A stretch of DNA of 64,000 nt, taken from the NCBI GenBank assembly GCA_026936335.1, contig JAPMXV010000059.1, positions 248,001 through 312,000 on the forward strand, written 5' to 3'. The position numbers and the translations under genes are program-made. Positions 21,301 through 32,200 of this stretch are shown in pieces. Source of the DNA: Mantamonas sphyraenae. Taxonomy: Eukaryota > CRuMs > Mantamonadidae. The notes beneath the pieces are model-generated. The model was not told where the DNA came from, made no database searches, and saw nothing but the letters and a program-made list of their open reading frames with translations. The stretch's first letter is position 1. Each line of letters starts with the position of its first letter.

Positions 21301-22204
21301 CCAGCACCAGGTGGCTCAAGTACGCTTTGAGTGGGTAGCCCCTGTCCAACGGCTGTGTGATGCTGATGTTGTTTGTGAGCAACAGGCAGCCCGTGTTGAA
21401 CTGGGCCGCGTGGGTAGAGGTTGACGACTCGCTCTCACTCTTCACATAGAACCCCTTGGGTGAACTGGCCACCAGAAACGCTTGCCAGTTGGGCGTGGAA
21501 CACTGCCGCTCAAACACAGCGAGCGCAGGGACGTGGCTGCCCCGTGCCAGCGTCGCTTGCCACTGTTCGGGTTGCTTCCGTCGAGCGACGTACAACAGAG
21601 TGCGCTCCCACGACGAACGCAGCCATCGTTCCACGCACGCGGTCGCCCGCTGTTGCACAGCGTCGATGAGATGAGCACCCTTGGTGTCGCCTTGGGTCTC
21701 TTTGTGTTCACTGTCCAGCTGCGTCGTGGCCAGGAAGAGCTGGAAGGCTTGCAGACATGCGCTGCACGCCAGCCCTGCCCGGTCCTGGTTGCCGCTGCTG
21801 CCGGCGTAGGGCAGAGAAGACTGCCGAAGGGTGTTTTGTAGGGCACAGTGCAGGTCGGTGCTGTTCATGAACGCATACACCAGGTCGAAAACTGCCAGAA
21901 AGTGCAGGGGCTTGTTTGTCACCTCCATGGCCCGGTCACACAGGGTGCACACAAGCAACAGCGGGTCCAGCACTTGTGTGTTCAGTGCATACGCCACGTA
22001 CTCCTTGACGCGAGCACTGGGCACGCGCGGAGTGAGCATCACATCCAACAGTTCGCGTACCACAGCCTGCTGCACTTGCACCTCGTCCTCTGCCAGTCGC
22101 TTGCTGTCCAGATACGCCTGCAGCTGCACACCCCACTCCAACTCGTTGAATCTGCGCTCCACAGCCAACGCAATCGAGGATCGCTGCGCCGTGCCAAACT
22201 CCAT
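18342..22204 (-). CDS. large helical protein, possibly a Mediator tail subunit (MED24/MED5/MED33-like); one frame break
   Basis: No introns. Two open frames meet near 20125-20128, where adding one G to a GGGG run (minus strand) restores continuity through GQDEG...ESDAGEEREWAQRAK; the result is about 1,287 residues. The start is taken at the ATG at 22204 (MEFGTAQRSSIAL). Sequence upstream of it is antisense to AP5M1, and its start codon overlaps that of AP5M1. The chain is almost all amphipathic helix, with a disordered acidic Ser/Asn/Gly patch around 19650-19900. The opening region (VERRFNELEWGVQLQAYL, then KEYVAYALNTQVLDPLLLV) and the all-helical end resemble the order of elements in MED24/MED33-type subunits. 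This is weak pattern evidence; other helical-repeat scaffolds are possible. Confidence 0.55.
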
Positions 22205-24117
22205 GAGCCAGAGCGAGGTGGGTGTTGGCGAAATACGCGCACTCTGGATACTCGATGGCCAGGCGAATGTCCTCTGGCACAGACGCTTTGGCACAGTCGA
22301 CACCCGTTGTCTACGTGCACGCCTCAACCTCGCCCTCGCCCAACAGGCTCGCGAGAAACAGCTCGCTGCCGAAGCCGAAGCCGCCGCCAATGACGACGAA
22401 TACGACGAACGCGTCGACACGGACGATGTCGCCGACCGTGCCTCTTCCACACACGAGAGCGTGGGCGGAGCGAGCAGCAGCAGCAGTGGTCGAGCCAGTG
22501 GCAGTGTCGGACCCAAGGCTGACGACGACACGTCCTCCAAACAGGCTGACCAGGACCCGCAGCTCGATCTGCAAGCCGTACGCAGCCTGTTCGGCATCCC
22601 TTCCAACGGCGAGCTGTCCTTTGCAGTGGCAAACGACTTTCTCGAGCAGGTGGACGATCCGCACACGGTGGGCGCCTCGTCCCCTGTCCTGCGGCTGCCC
22701 ACCTTGCCCGCGCTGTTCCCGCTCGCCTTGGTCGTCCACGCCGACCTGTTCTTCCTCGCTCTCCCGGCCACAGAGCCCACCGTGGACCTCGACACACCCA
22801 TGCTTGACTTGTAAGTGACCCATTACAACGCAGAGCATGTTCATTGTCGTGTCATCACATGCCTTTGGCCCGTTCGAGGTGATTCGCGACCGGGCAACTC
22901 ACACACACACTCCTCACACTCTCCACAGACCCTGTGTCACCATGGCACTGCAAGTATTGCAGGACATGGCCCAATTACACAGCTCACTTCTGGGAGGAAA
23001 CCTGGATGAGCTCACACGGAGCGCCATGCTTCACTCGTTCGTGTCGCTCATGATGCCCTTTGGCAAGCCGCTGGACACCGATGTGAACAACGTGCGCAAA
23101 ATCATTTCCACTGAATTCCCTCGTCCCGAGACACTGCATGAAGCTAGACCGGCCTGGAAGCCCTATGTGCACCGTGGCAAGCAGCGCTTGGACTTTGCCG
23201 TGCGTGAGAAGCTCAACGTTGTTCTGTACGACCAGGAGGAGCTCACGGACGTGTGTCAGGTCCACGGACGCATCCGGTGTCGTGCAGAGATCGAAGGCGT
23301 GCCCAGCGTCACGCTGGCACTGGCCAACCACACCAACATTGCTCACATGAGCAGCCACCACTGTGTACAGACTCCCGACTCCTTCACAGCCCACCAGATC
23401 TGCTTCACGCCGCCTCTCGACGTGTTCGACCTCATCCAGTACCAGGCTGTCGACGCATACACCTCCCCAATCCTCGGCTTCTACCAGATGATGGAGAACG
23501 AACAGCAGCCACACCAGGTCGACGTCCTCGTCCAGCTCAAGCTCGCCATGCCCGACGTCAACAACTTTGAATACTGCGAGGTCCGCATCCCGTTTGCCAA
23601 TCGCGGTCCCATCAAGTCTCATCAGCTCCAGCCTACAAACGGCTCTGTCTCTCTCAGTGACGACCGCAAGGCCATCCTCTGGTCCATTGGCAACCGCTTT
23701 GCCTCGCGCAACCTCGAAGTTGCCCTGCCGGGCAGCGTGTTTTTCGCATCCGACCAAGATGGCCAGCAAGCAGCCTCAACGTCTTCCTCTTCGTCGTCGT
23801 CGTCGTCGCCCTCCTCCTCCGCGGCAAACAAGGGCTCCAGCTCCGACGACCCGTTTCTCTGCGGGCCCAACAGTTTCATCGAGCTGCGTTTCCGCATGCC
23901 CTTCTCCCTCAGCGAGGTGTCCATTGATCAAAAGTCTGTGTCTGTGTTTGGCAAGAACACGCGTGTGGCCGTCAATGTGGAACACACCCTCGAGTCGGAT
24001 TCGTTTATCATCTGGAATTCGCTCGGGAAGGCAGCTAGCGTGGCCACACCCCCACACCCCAACCAGTGGGTTTCGCTTGACGAATCCATTGTTGACAACG
24101 AGCCCATAGCTCAATGA
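22203..24117 (+). CDS. AP5M1: AP-5 complex mu subunit
   Basis: Two exons, 22203..22810 and 22929..24117 (GTAAGT donor, CTCCACAG acceptor), 598 residues. AP-5 is the late-endosomal/lysosomal adaptor; mu carries a longin-like N-domain and a mu-homology domain. The N-terminus has the strand IRALWILDGQANVLWHRRF, equivalent to the start of human MUDENG. In the C-domain, PPLDVFDL, SPILGFYQMMENE, NNFEYCEVRIPFANRGPI and SDSFIIWNSLGKA align to the human protein in order. A Ser-rich and acidic insert (23770-23850) separates strands. Its ATG overlaps the start codon of the divergent gene at 22204. It ends 26 nt before the convergent LTV1 stop. Confidence 0.93.
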
Positions 24118-24143
24118 AAACGAATGATGTGCATTGGCATCCA

Positions 24144-26191
24144 TCAAAAACGCACTGCAGACACTCCTGGGCGCGTTGTGGACGCGTTGCCCACACGCTG
24201 TTTCCTCTGTTTCATCTCTTCCTTCTTGAATGCCTGCTTCAGCGTCTTCTTCTCCTTGCGGCGAGCCTTGCGTGCAGCCTTGACTGCCTTTTTGCGCATG
24301 CGCTTCTCCTCTGCCGATTCGTGCTTGTCTCGCTTCTCTCCCATGTTGACCGACGCCACCGAATAGTCGTCGTCGTCGTCGTCATACTCGTCTTCCTCCT
24401 CTTCCTCTTCCTCCTCTGCCTCCTCGTCGTTGTTTGCCACGTCGCTCTTTGCTGCGCGCCTCGCCTCGAGCACTCCCATGGGCAGGCCGTGCTTGTTCAG
24501 CTTGATCTGCTTCTTGGCCGGCCGCACGTCCTTGATGAGACCCGGGTGGTTCTCTGTGTTTGTCAACTGGCTTGCGTACGACACCACGTCCCACTGCGCA
24601 TCCCTGTCCTTGACACGAATCCACTCATACTCGTCCTCGTCCTCGTCCTCGCCCTCTTCCTCCCTCCCGTCCCCGTCCTCTTTGCCGTTGTCCTTCTTTG
24701 CCTCCTCCTGTGCTTTGGCCATTGCTACTTCCTTGGCCTTTTCGCTTCCTGGTACAGGCACAAGCATGGGCGGTTCGTCTTCGCTGTCGCTGTCGCTGTC
24801 GCTTTCATCCGCGTCTCCGGCCGCTGCCTTTGCTGCCGCCTCTTCCGCTGCATCCTCCTCCTCCAACTTCTTGTACACAGCCTGCACCCCCTGGCGCTTT
24901 TTGGCTTCCTCCTCGTCAAACTCGTCGAAAAGATGCTCCACGGCCTCCAGGCTCAGGCCACCCTTGTTTTCCAGTCGCGGGTCTGTGTCCTCGAATCCGC
25001 CAATGTCTTCCTCGCCGTACGCCTTGTTCATCACCTGTTCAAAGTGCTCCTCAGCAAAACCTCCGTCGTGTTTGTGCGTGCGCGTCGACGCGTACGAGCG
25101 CTCCTCCATGGCAAACTGCCGTCCGCCACCCATTCCAGCCTCAAACTCGTCGCCGCTGCTGAATTCTTCGAACCCGTCGCTGTCGTAGTAATCCAGGTTT
25201 TCGTAGCCAACCATCTTTTCGTATTCGTCCAGCGACATGCCCTTCTTCTCGGGCTTGCCTTCACCGCCGGCCAACGCTACAAAGTCGTCCTCCAGTTCGT
25301 CCACTTCCTCATCATCCACCAGTCCGTCCAACACACCCATCACGTCTGTATCCAGCGTCGGGTCGAATCCCGTCGGTGCTGCCAGATTCAGCATGCCTAC
25401 ATCGGCCTCCTGGGCCAGCGACGAGCCGAACAGGGAGCCCTCGTTTGCCGAGCTGCCCAAGGCCTCCTGAGCCTCGGCAGACACAAACTCGGCGCCGGCC
25501 ATGGGCAGCAAATGCTGCGAGTAATCATATCCGTCGTCAGGAAAGGCATAGTTGTCGTACTCGGCCTTGGAGAGCATTTTGGGCTGCAGGTCGGCGTACA
25601 GCTCGCCGTCGTTGCCCACGTGCTGCATACTACCACGACCCTGCGCTCGTTCATACTCTTCATACACTTCGTCGTCGTGGTAAAAGTACTCTGCGTCAAA
25701 GCCGTCTGCAATCAGGTCCTCCTTCGTCGTCCCGCCCTGTGTTTGCGTTGCAAAATGCACACCGAAAATCCGCGAGTCAGGTTCCGTCCTGCCCCACGGC
25801 CCACGCTGTCTCTCTGACACACGTCTTTACGCCACATGGCTGTACGCCACACACATGGGCCCTTCTGGCGTGCATGGGCTCCACATCACAGATGCGTTGG
25901 CTGGAGAACGGCCGGCTGTGCATGGGCTTCTTGGAAAGCCAGCTCCAAACCCAGCCGTCGCCGATACAACACGCGTGGAGCAGCTGCTTGCACAGGCAAA
26001 CCACAGCCAAAGTGGGAAACAAAGGGCATGCGAACACTCACCTGGCGCTTGTGCGGATTTTCCATCTCAATGAGGACCCGCTGCGAAGCATTCTCGTCGG
26101 CGATGAGCGGGTCGCGTTGCGAACGGTGTCCCACCACAAAGTGAACAGCCTTCTTCTTGTCAATGAACTGCTTTTTACTGTGTTTGCCCAT
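24144..26191 (-). CDS. LTV1: LTV1, 40S ribosome biogenesis/export factor
   Basis: Two exons: complement(24144..25805, 26042..26191), 603 residues; donor GTGAGT. The first 50 residues, MGKHSKKQFIDKKKAVHFVV and on to HRSQRDPLIADENASQRVL, match the LTV1 N-terminus nearly residue by residue. The second exon has the DNYAFPDDGYDYSQHL element and the acidic middle. The basic C-terminal helix (EEKRMRKKAVKAARKARR) is like the part that binds pre-40S subunits. LTV1 assembles late pre-40S particles with Enp1 and Rps3 and leaves after CK1 phosphorylation. The protein is longer than the human one (475) because of extra Asp/Glu-rich segments. The 236-nt intron is one of the longer ones here. Confidence 0.93.
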
Positions 26192-26252
26192 GGTGAGATA
26201 GAACAACGCGGCTGTTTTCGTTTGGTGCAGCAAGCGGGTTGCGGTCTGCAGC

Positions 26253-28242
26253 TCATCGTCGGCTTGTGGCGTCTGCGATCATGCGCTGGCGCTCGGCAAA
26301 GGACATCTTTCCGCCTGTGCTGGACCGGCCTCCCTGGCTGCGACGTGGGCTCGAGCTGCCCCGGCTGCTTCCCCGCGGGCTGGAGCGCGAGTTGCCACGC
26401 GGAGAGAGGCCACGCGATTCGTTGTAGCTACCGCGGCTTCCACGCGGGCTGTTGCGTCCAGCATACTCGGTCCTACTGCCACCCATACCGGTTGCACTGC
26501 CTGAACGTCGATCGGGGTAGCCCGACGGGTGAGAATCTGTCCCTCGCTGGCGCTGTGCCAATCGACTGCGGTATCGGCGTTGGATCTTGGCAGCGGCCTC
26601 GTCTTCCTCGCTTTGCTGTGTTTGCAGGCTGCTGCCGCTGTTTTGCTGACGGTAGCGTGACCCGTATCGGCTCGATGGACGTGTTTCAGGCTGCTTTCGC
26701 TGCGCCAATCGACTGCGGTAGCGCCGTTGGATTTTGGCTGCTGCCATGTCCTCTTCCGAGGGTGCACCGCGCAAGGATGTGCGAGATCCAGAGCGACTGT
26801 ACGACGAGCGGCCATAGCGATCGTCGGAAGCGCCATACGAGCGGTCTCTGGATGCTGCTGAGCCTCGTGCATCCCTCGGGCCTCTGGATCCAACGCCTGC
26901 ACGGCCCTTTCGCCTGCGGAACTGCTGCTGAATCTTCGAGGCGGCGTCGTGGTGCTCTTTGTCCCACTTTTGCTGCTGGTACTCACGCAGCTCACGCTCA
27001 CGTTGACTCACGGGGTCCTCGTACGCGTTGCCTCGACTGGATCGTGAGCCACTGCTGCGTTGGTGTTTGCTCACTGTGCCCGTACTTGGAGTTGCGCTGC
27101 GCCAAACGACTGCGGTACCGGCGTTGGATTTTGGCTGCTGCCATGTCCTCCTCCGAGGGTGCACCGCGCAAGGATGTGCGAGATCCAGAGCGACTGTACG
27201 ACGAGCGGCCATAGCGATCGTCGGTAGTGCCGTACTTGTTCGGGCGCCCGCTGGATGCTGTGGAGCCACGGCCACTGTTGCGGCCTCCTGATCCAACACC
27301 TCCACGGCCCTTTCGCCTGCGGAACTGCTGCTGAATCTTCGAGGCGGCGTCATGGTGCTCTTTGTCCCACTTTTGCTGCTGGTATTCGCGCAGTTCCCGC
27401 TCACGCTTGCTGCGTGCATCTTCGTCGCGGCCTGTGCGTCCGTACGGGGAGGCAGAGGAGGAATTGCGGCCGGTGGAGGTGGAGTTCCGTCCGTACGGAG
27501 AGGATGTGCGTGGTGCCGGGCGACCGCCCTGCTTGCGTGCGCGGTGTTTGCGGTACGCTTTCTGCACTGTGATGGACGCTTGTGCCAGCTCGTCCTGGTC
27601 CATGTCCATCAGATGTTGATGCCTGCGTTCGGCACGCTCAAAGTCCAGATCCTCCTTCTCCTGCTCTGTCATGTACTTCTTGCGCTCGTCCAGCTGTTGC
27701 TTGCGTCCAAGGAAGGGCAGCGAGGCAGTGGACGACTGCCGCATCAGCTCACGTTCGCGAGCCTCCTCGCGTTTGCGTTCCATTTCGTCGGGCTTGCGAC
27801 GACCAAACTGGTCCAAGCCAGGCGTGGAGCGTTGGTATCCGTCGCTCTTGAGATGCTTGAGGCGCGAAGAAATTTCCGAGTCTTCGATCTTGCGTGTCAT
27901 CACCACCTGCAGAGGGGTGTCACGTTCAGGTGATTCAGATGCCTTTCCACGTGCACTGAGGCGTTCGGCTGTGCTCATGGTGCGTCCGCGCCTGGGCGAA
28001 ACCAGGTCCTTCATGCCCTTCAGGTCCAGCTTGCCCAGGTTGCTGCCATAACGGCGTGTCGATGCACTGCCCTCCTCTGCATTGACCTTGTTGGGGCGGG
28101 ACAGCGAGTAGCGCGCAAACGGGTCTGGGTTGTCCTTGCGTGCGCCGTACTCTGAGGCGTAGAACTCGTCAGTGGGCACCTCAAACTCGTACTCGGGATA
28201 ACCCTTGAGCTCACGCTCGAGATCGCCCATCTGATGGTGCAT
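26253..28242 (-). CDS. multi-IQ-motif, Arg/Ser-rich protein; one frame break; maybe downstream exon of the NTF2-like gene
   Basis: The reading frame from 28242 (or the ATG at 28230) is open to about 27080 and continues in another phase to the stop at 26253. Removing one G from the GGG run at 27079-27081 gives about 662 residues. The protein has charged helices, one IQ helix (ASITVQKAYRKHRARK), and then a duplicated module: RERELREYQQQKWDKEHH, AASKIQQQFRRRKG, a YGRSS-rich loop and AAAKIQRRYRSRLAQR. A further IQ helix and an Arg/Ser/Gly tail follow. It therefore has five or six calmodulin/myosin-light-chain-type IQ sites. A consensus acceptor (ATCAG) immediately before the ATG at 28230, in phase with a GTGAGT donor at 28395, suggests this is the 3' part of the neighbouring NTF2-like gene. 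Confidence 0.7.
26700..27409 (-). repeat. tandem duplication of an IQ module, about 400-bp period
   Basis: Copies at about 27098-27409 and 26700-27006 share long identical DNA blocks (for example across the AASKIQQQFRRRKG and SRTSLRGAPSEEDMAAAKIQ codons) and differ mainly in the linker. A third, partial IQ unit lies further downstream. The frame change at 27079-27081 falls just at the boundary between copies. Confidence 0.85.
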
Positions 28243-28302
28243 GCGTGCGAGCAATGTGCGTCAATATGCCACGAGCGTGTGTGCGTGTCATGTCGGTGAG
28301 TG

Positions 28303-29148
28303 TCAGCCTTCTGGAAAGGCCCTGCGGGGCAGAGGGCGCGCGGTGGGGCAAAAATCGAGAAAATCCGTCAACGGTCGTCGGCGAAAACAACTCACGAGTT
28401 TGCGGGGCGTGCGCTTGAGCGTGCGCAAGCCAACAATGCGAGTGTGGTCGTAAGGGTCGAATTCGAGCACATCAATGCCTTCCAGCTTGATGAGAGAGCC
28501 GTCGAGAGCCTCCATGACGCCGCGGAACTTGTAGGCGCAGCTGTGACCCAGGGCATAGACACGGAAGTAGGCAAGGTTGACACTCTTGAAGCTGTTGCTG
28601 TACGTGTTGGCAAACCATTGGGCGAGGGCAGCTGCGCCCGTGTACTGGGCCTCGCTGTAGTGGTAGTATTTGACTGCGTTTTCGTCGAAGCAGCTCATGA
28701 AGCGCCGCTCGTCAAACGTGAGGCGGGCGTGGCGCAGGTTGTACACGGTGTCGAGCATGGCACGATCGGGTACGCCGGTGAAGAAGTTTGCCTTTTTGAT
28801 TTTCAGAGTGCCAATGTGGCTGAGACCCAGGACGACAATGCCGCCGACTGCGGTGGATTCGCGCCCGTACGGCTGGTGGAAATAGCCGTCAAAGGTGGCG
28901 GCGCAGTGGTAGCCGGCGTAGACGACTCGACCCACGTCCAACTTGCCGTATGTGTACACGTTGCAGAAGTTTTGCTCCATGTACTGCTTCAGGGCCTTGC
29001 GGCCGCTGACTTTGCCTTGGTCGAGGTCGTCGCAGACTTCACCCACGCTGAGGAAGGCCACACTGAAGCCGTTGGCATCCAGAGTGGACAGCGAATCAAA
29101 CAAGTCGTGGATGATTCCCTCGTAGAGCTCGTCCTGCGGGATGGACAT
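28303..29148 (-). CDS. protein with two tandem NTF2-like (SnoaL/KSI-fold) domains
   Basis: The ATG is at 29148 (MSIPQDELYEGIIHDLFDSL). Two cone-fold NTF2-like units follow one another. The first spans about residues 3-125 (LSTLDANGFSVAFL, then GRKALKQYMEQNF, then YHCAATFDGYFHQ). The second spans about 140-250 (RFMSCFDENAVKYYHY, then LAQWFANTYSNSFKSV, then GIDVLEFDPYDHTRIVGLRTL). No catalytic residues can be assigned, so the product could be a scaffold or an isomerase-like enzyme. Read without splicing, the frame stops at 28303 after 281 residues, with a poor-looking last 30. Spliced at CTC|GTGAGT (28395) to 28230 it would continue in phase into the IQ protein, with a TTGACGC branch-like motif about 30 nt before that acceptor; I slightly favour the spliced form. 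Confidence 0.65.
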   Translation of the reverse strand: MSIPQDELYEGIIHDLFDSLSTLDANGFSVAFLSVGEVCDDLDQGKVSGRKALKQYMEQNFCNVYTYGKLDVGRVVYAGYHCAATFDGYFHQPYGRESTAVGGIVVLGLSHIGTLKIKKANFFTGVPDRAMLDTVYNLRHARLTFDERRFMSCFDENAVKYYHYSEAQYTGAAALAQWFANTYSNSFKSVNLAYFRVYALGHSCAYKFRGVMEALDGSLIKLEGIDVLEFDPYDHTRIVGLRTLKRTPRKLVSCFRRRPLTDFLDFCPTARPLPRRAFPEG

Positions 29149-29208
29149 TCGCTGTCGGATGAATGGTTGAGTTTGACGCGCGAGCGCCGCGCAAGGGCAA
29201 ACGCCACG
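29149..29208. promoter_or_regulatory. putative bidirectional promoter gap
   Basis: This is the 60 nt between divergent ATGs at 29148 (NTF2-like) and 29209 (unknown large protein). It includes a GAGCGCCGCGC-type GC-rich palindromic stretch and no TATA element. Confidence 0.25.
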
Positions 29209-32200
29209 ATGGAGATTGTGGAGAGGGCGGTGCAGGTTCATCAGCGTGTGCGTGAAGCATACGGTGTGCCAGAGACGCGTGTATGGAGTGACATGCGCAG
29301 TGTGATTGGCGAGTGCGTGCGGTGGCTGGTGGAAGCTGGCGTCGACGATCTGGTGATCCCCACTGGACAGAGAGCGACACGGGGAGCGGGGTGGTGGCCA
29401 TGCACTCGTACACGCGTGCACATCAGCGTGGAAATGACGACGATGTGAACGAAGTTCTGTGCGTGTACAGCGCATACGTGCAGTTGTGCGCAGCCGAAGC
29501 ACAAGCAGACTCACCGGGGGCTGCTACGGTGGTGCGTGATGTGTGGAAGGAATACCATGACAGGGATGGGGACGCAGGAAAGGGAGGGGATCCGTGTGTA
29601 TGGCTTGTGCTGTGGAACCGGGCTCTGCTGCGTGGTTTGAACGAGTCGCAGCATTTGTCCGTCATAGGATGGCTGCAGAAAGTGTTGGTCGATCTGGACG
29701 AGTGGTGCATGGTTCGTTTGTGGCACATGTGGCACTGCGTTTGTCAAGAGTACCGCACGCAGGTGTCGCGGCTCGCAGATTGGCTGGACTTGCTTCGTGC
29801 ACAAGGACCGCCAAACGTGGACCAGCTACAGAAGCACACGGCGCACAAGAGTGTGCTTTCACACAGCTATCGCAGCGGCACTTGTGTAGCTCAATCTGGC
29901 ACGCAAGATTGTGACCTTGTGATTCTCCTTTGCCTGGCAATGGCGAGCGAGGAGGAAGCGGCGCAGCGCATTGACGGCAGCTGGGTGTTGAACTTTGGCA
30001 GCCTGAAGCGAGGGTGCGACTCTGTGGGGGCTTGGTGTCAACAGCAACAAGACGACGGGTTGACGACGCAGAGATTGGTCAACGTGCTGCTCGACTCGCT
30101 GACAGGGTGGTCGGATTCGCTGCGGCACGCCTGGACACAGCACATGGATGTTCCATGGACACATTTGGTAGCCGAGGCCGCCGCACAAAGATTGAGCGAC
30201 GCTTCGTCGACGCTCAAGGCTGGGGATAGCGACATTCAGTCGCTGGTGAAGTGCTGATCGACAGCCTTCCGTTCTTGGACATGCAATCGGACGCAGGGGC
30301 AGCACTGGTAGACTGTGTGCTGGACCATGGTGGCTGGCACCAGAATCAAGTGGTCAAGGGTGCGTTTGACCACCTGCTGACACAAGACGACTTTGTACAG
30401 GCCTTGATCTCGCGCACGGTTCAGTCGCCGCTGTCCGTGGCCGAGTTGGGCTCGCCCGAGCCACTGATGGCGTGGTTGGGCAGCAACGATGCGCTGGACG
30501 CTCATTTGGTTCACCGCTTGCATCACTGTGTGCTGCTGCGCATTCACATGTACGAAGCCATCCAACAGAATGCCAGCTCGCTCTCACCCAAAGTGTGCTG
30601 TCGGCTGTGGGAGCCAATGCTGGAGCGACTGGTCACGTGCTGCTGCTTGATTGTTCCGTACGACACGTCTGTGGTGCTGGGTGGGGCGCATGCGCATGGG
30701 TTGCCGATGGCTTCCTTGCTTGCGATTCGTGACGCCCGGCCTCAGTCAGGCATCGGGAGCAGCAGCGCAGGAGAGCGGCTCGCGGACAGTGGAACGCAGG
30801 AGGAAGAACAAGACAGCGAGGATCCGGAAATGCTTGCGCTGGATGTCACACGATGTGTGGCCAGCAGGGACAACACGGAGCCTGTTCATCTGCTCCTGGC
30901 AGCTTTGATGGCGCTGTACAATCAGGGAAATCGCGATCAGCTGGCGCACGTGCTTGTGTTTGAGTCTTTGATGGAAACAGTGGACAGCTGGTCAAGTGTG
31001 TGTGGCTGGTTGCACGACGGCGACGGGTTGGCACGTGTCAACTCGAGCTTCAGGCTCAGTCCCTCCGAGCTGTTTTTGAGCAACGAGGCCTATCGCAACG
31101 TGGTGTATGGATGGAAGCAAGTGAGGGACGAGGTAGAATGGGTGGAGTATTGCCAACAGCAGCGGCTGCCCTTGGAGGAAGAACAGGTGAAGCGGACGCA
31201 CAGGCTGAGGATGCTGTTTGACATCCACTTGTACAAGTTGCAGTGGCAATGGACGTCCAACGAGACTAGCTGGCCTCAAGAGGATAGTGTGTATGCTGTG
31301 CTACGCTTGATGGAGTTTTTGGGTGCCGCATCTGCAGAGCTGCACTCTCAGTGGAGCGCAGATTGCGATCGGTTGGTGGCCCTGATCCCCAGCCGAGTGT
31401 CTGGCTTTGTGTTGGATCTGTGCAAGGACAACGTCCGTTTGGCGTCAGCGGACAATGTGGAGCTGACGGGTGCTCAGGAGATGCAAGGTGCGTTGGAAGC
31501 GCGCATGGACGCATATGCCTTTGCTCGGCGAGGCAACGGCCACCCATGGATTCCCCAAACGTCGCTCCACCCATCGGTTCACAGTATGGCCCTTTGCATG
31601 GCGGCACACACACAACACATCGGCAGCATGTACACAGAACCTGGCGAGCTGGAAAACGAGGTGGAAGCCACCCTGGAGCTTATGCATTTGTTCACACGCA
31701 ACTACAGCAACCGGGAATCCATCTTTGAGACTCTGTTGTCGTCCGCCTTGGCGTACCTCGCTCGGTGTCTGCAACTCCTTGTGCGTTTCAAGGACCAAGG
31801 AACTGCCATGGGGCTGCTGCCACGTGTGCTGGACGAGGCTGTCGATGGTACTGTGTTTATGATGGAAAGCGAGATGGACGTGCGCATGCAAGGAGCACTG
31901 GTCGACATGATCTGTACCGCGTGGACGCTGGGCAAGTCTGAGTATGTGGTCGTGGCCGCCATCAAAGCATCTGTGCGTGCTCTCCTTGCGCCTGAAGTGT
32001 TGTCCTTGAACGATCCTTCCCGTGCGCGTGTGCTTGTGGATGTGTACGTGGACTCTGCTACGGAGCCACTGTCTCAGATGGACACCGAGGGCAGCGGCGA
32101 CCAAGGTGCAAACGCATGGCTTGCGGTGCAGGATATTCTCCTTGCGTGCATGTTGGAGAGGACACGCTGTCGCGACACTCCAGTGTGGGTCAACAAGCAG

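Noticed and set aside
18335-22814. Long plus-strand frames opposite the large helical gene
   Set aside because: Only the part from 22203 onward (AP5M1) has family similarity; the rest lacks motifs and is crossed by many stops.
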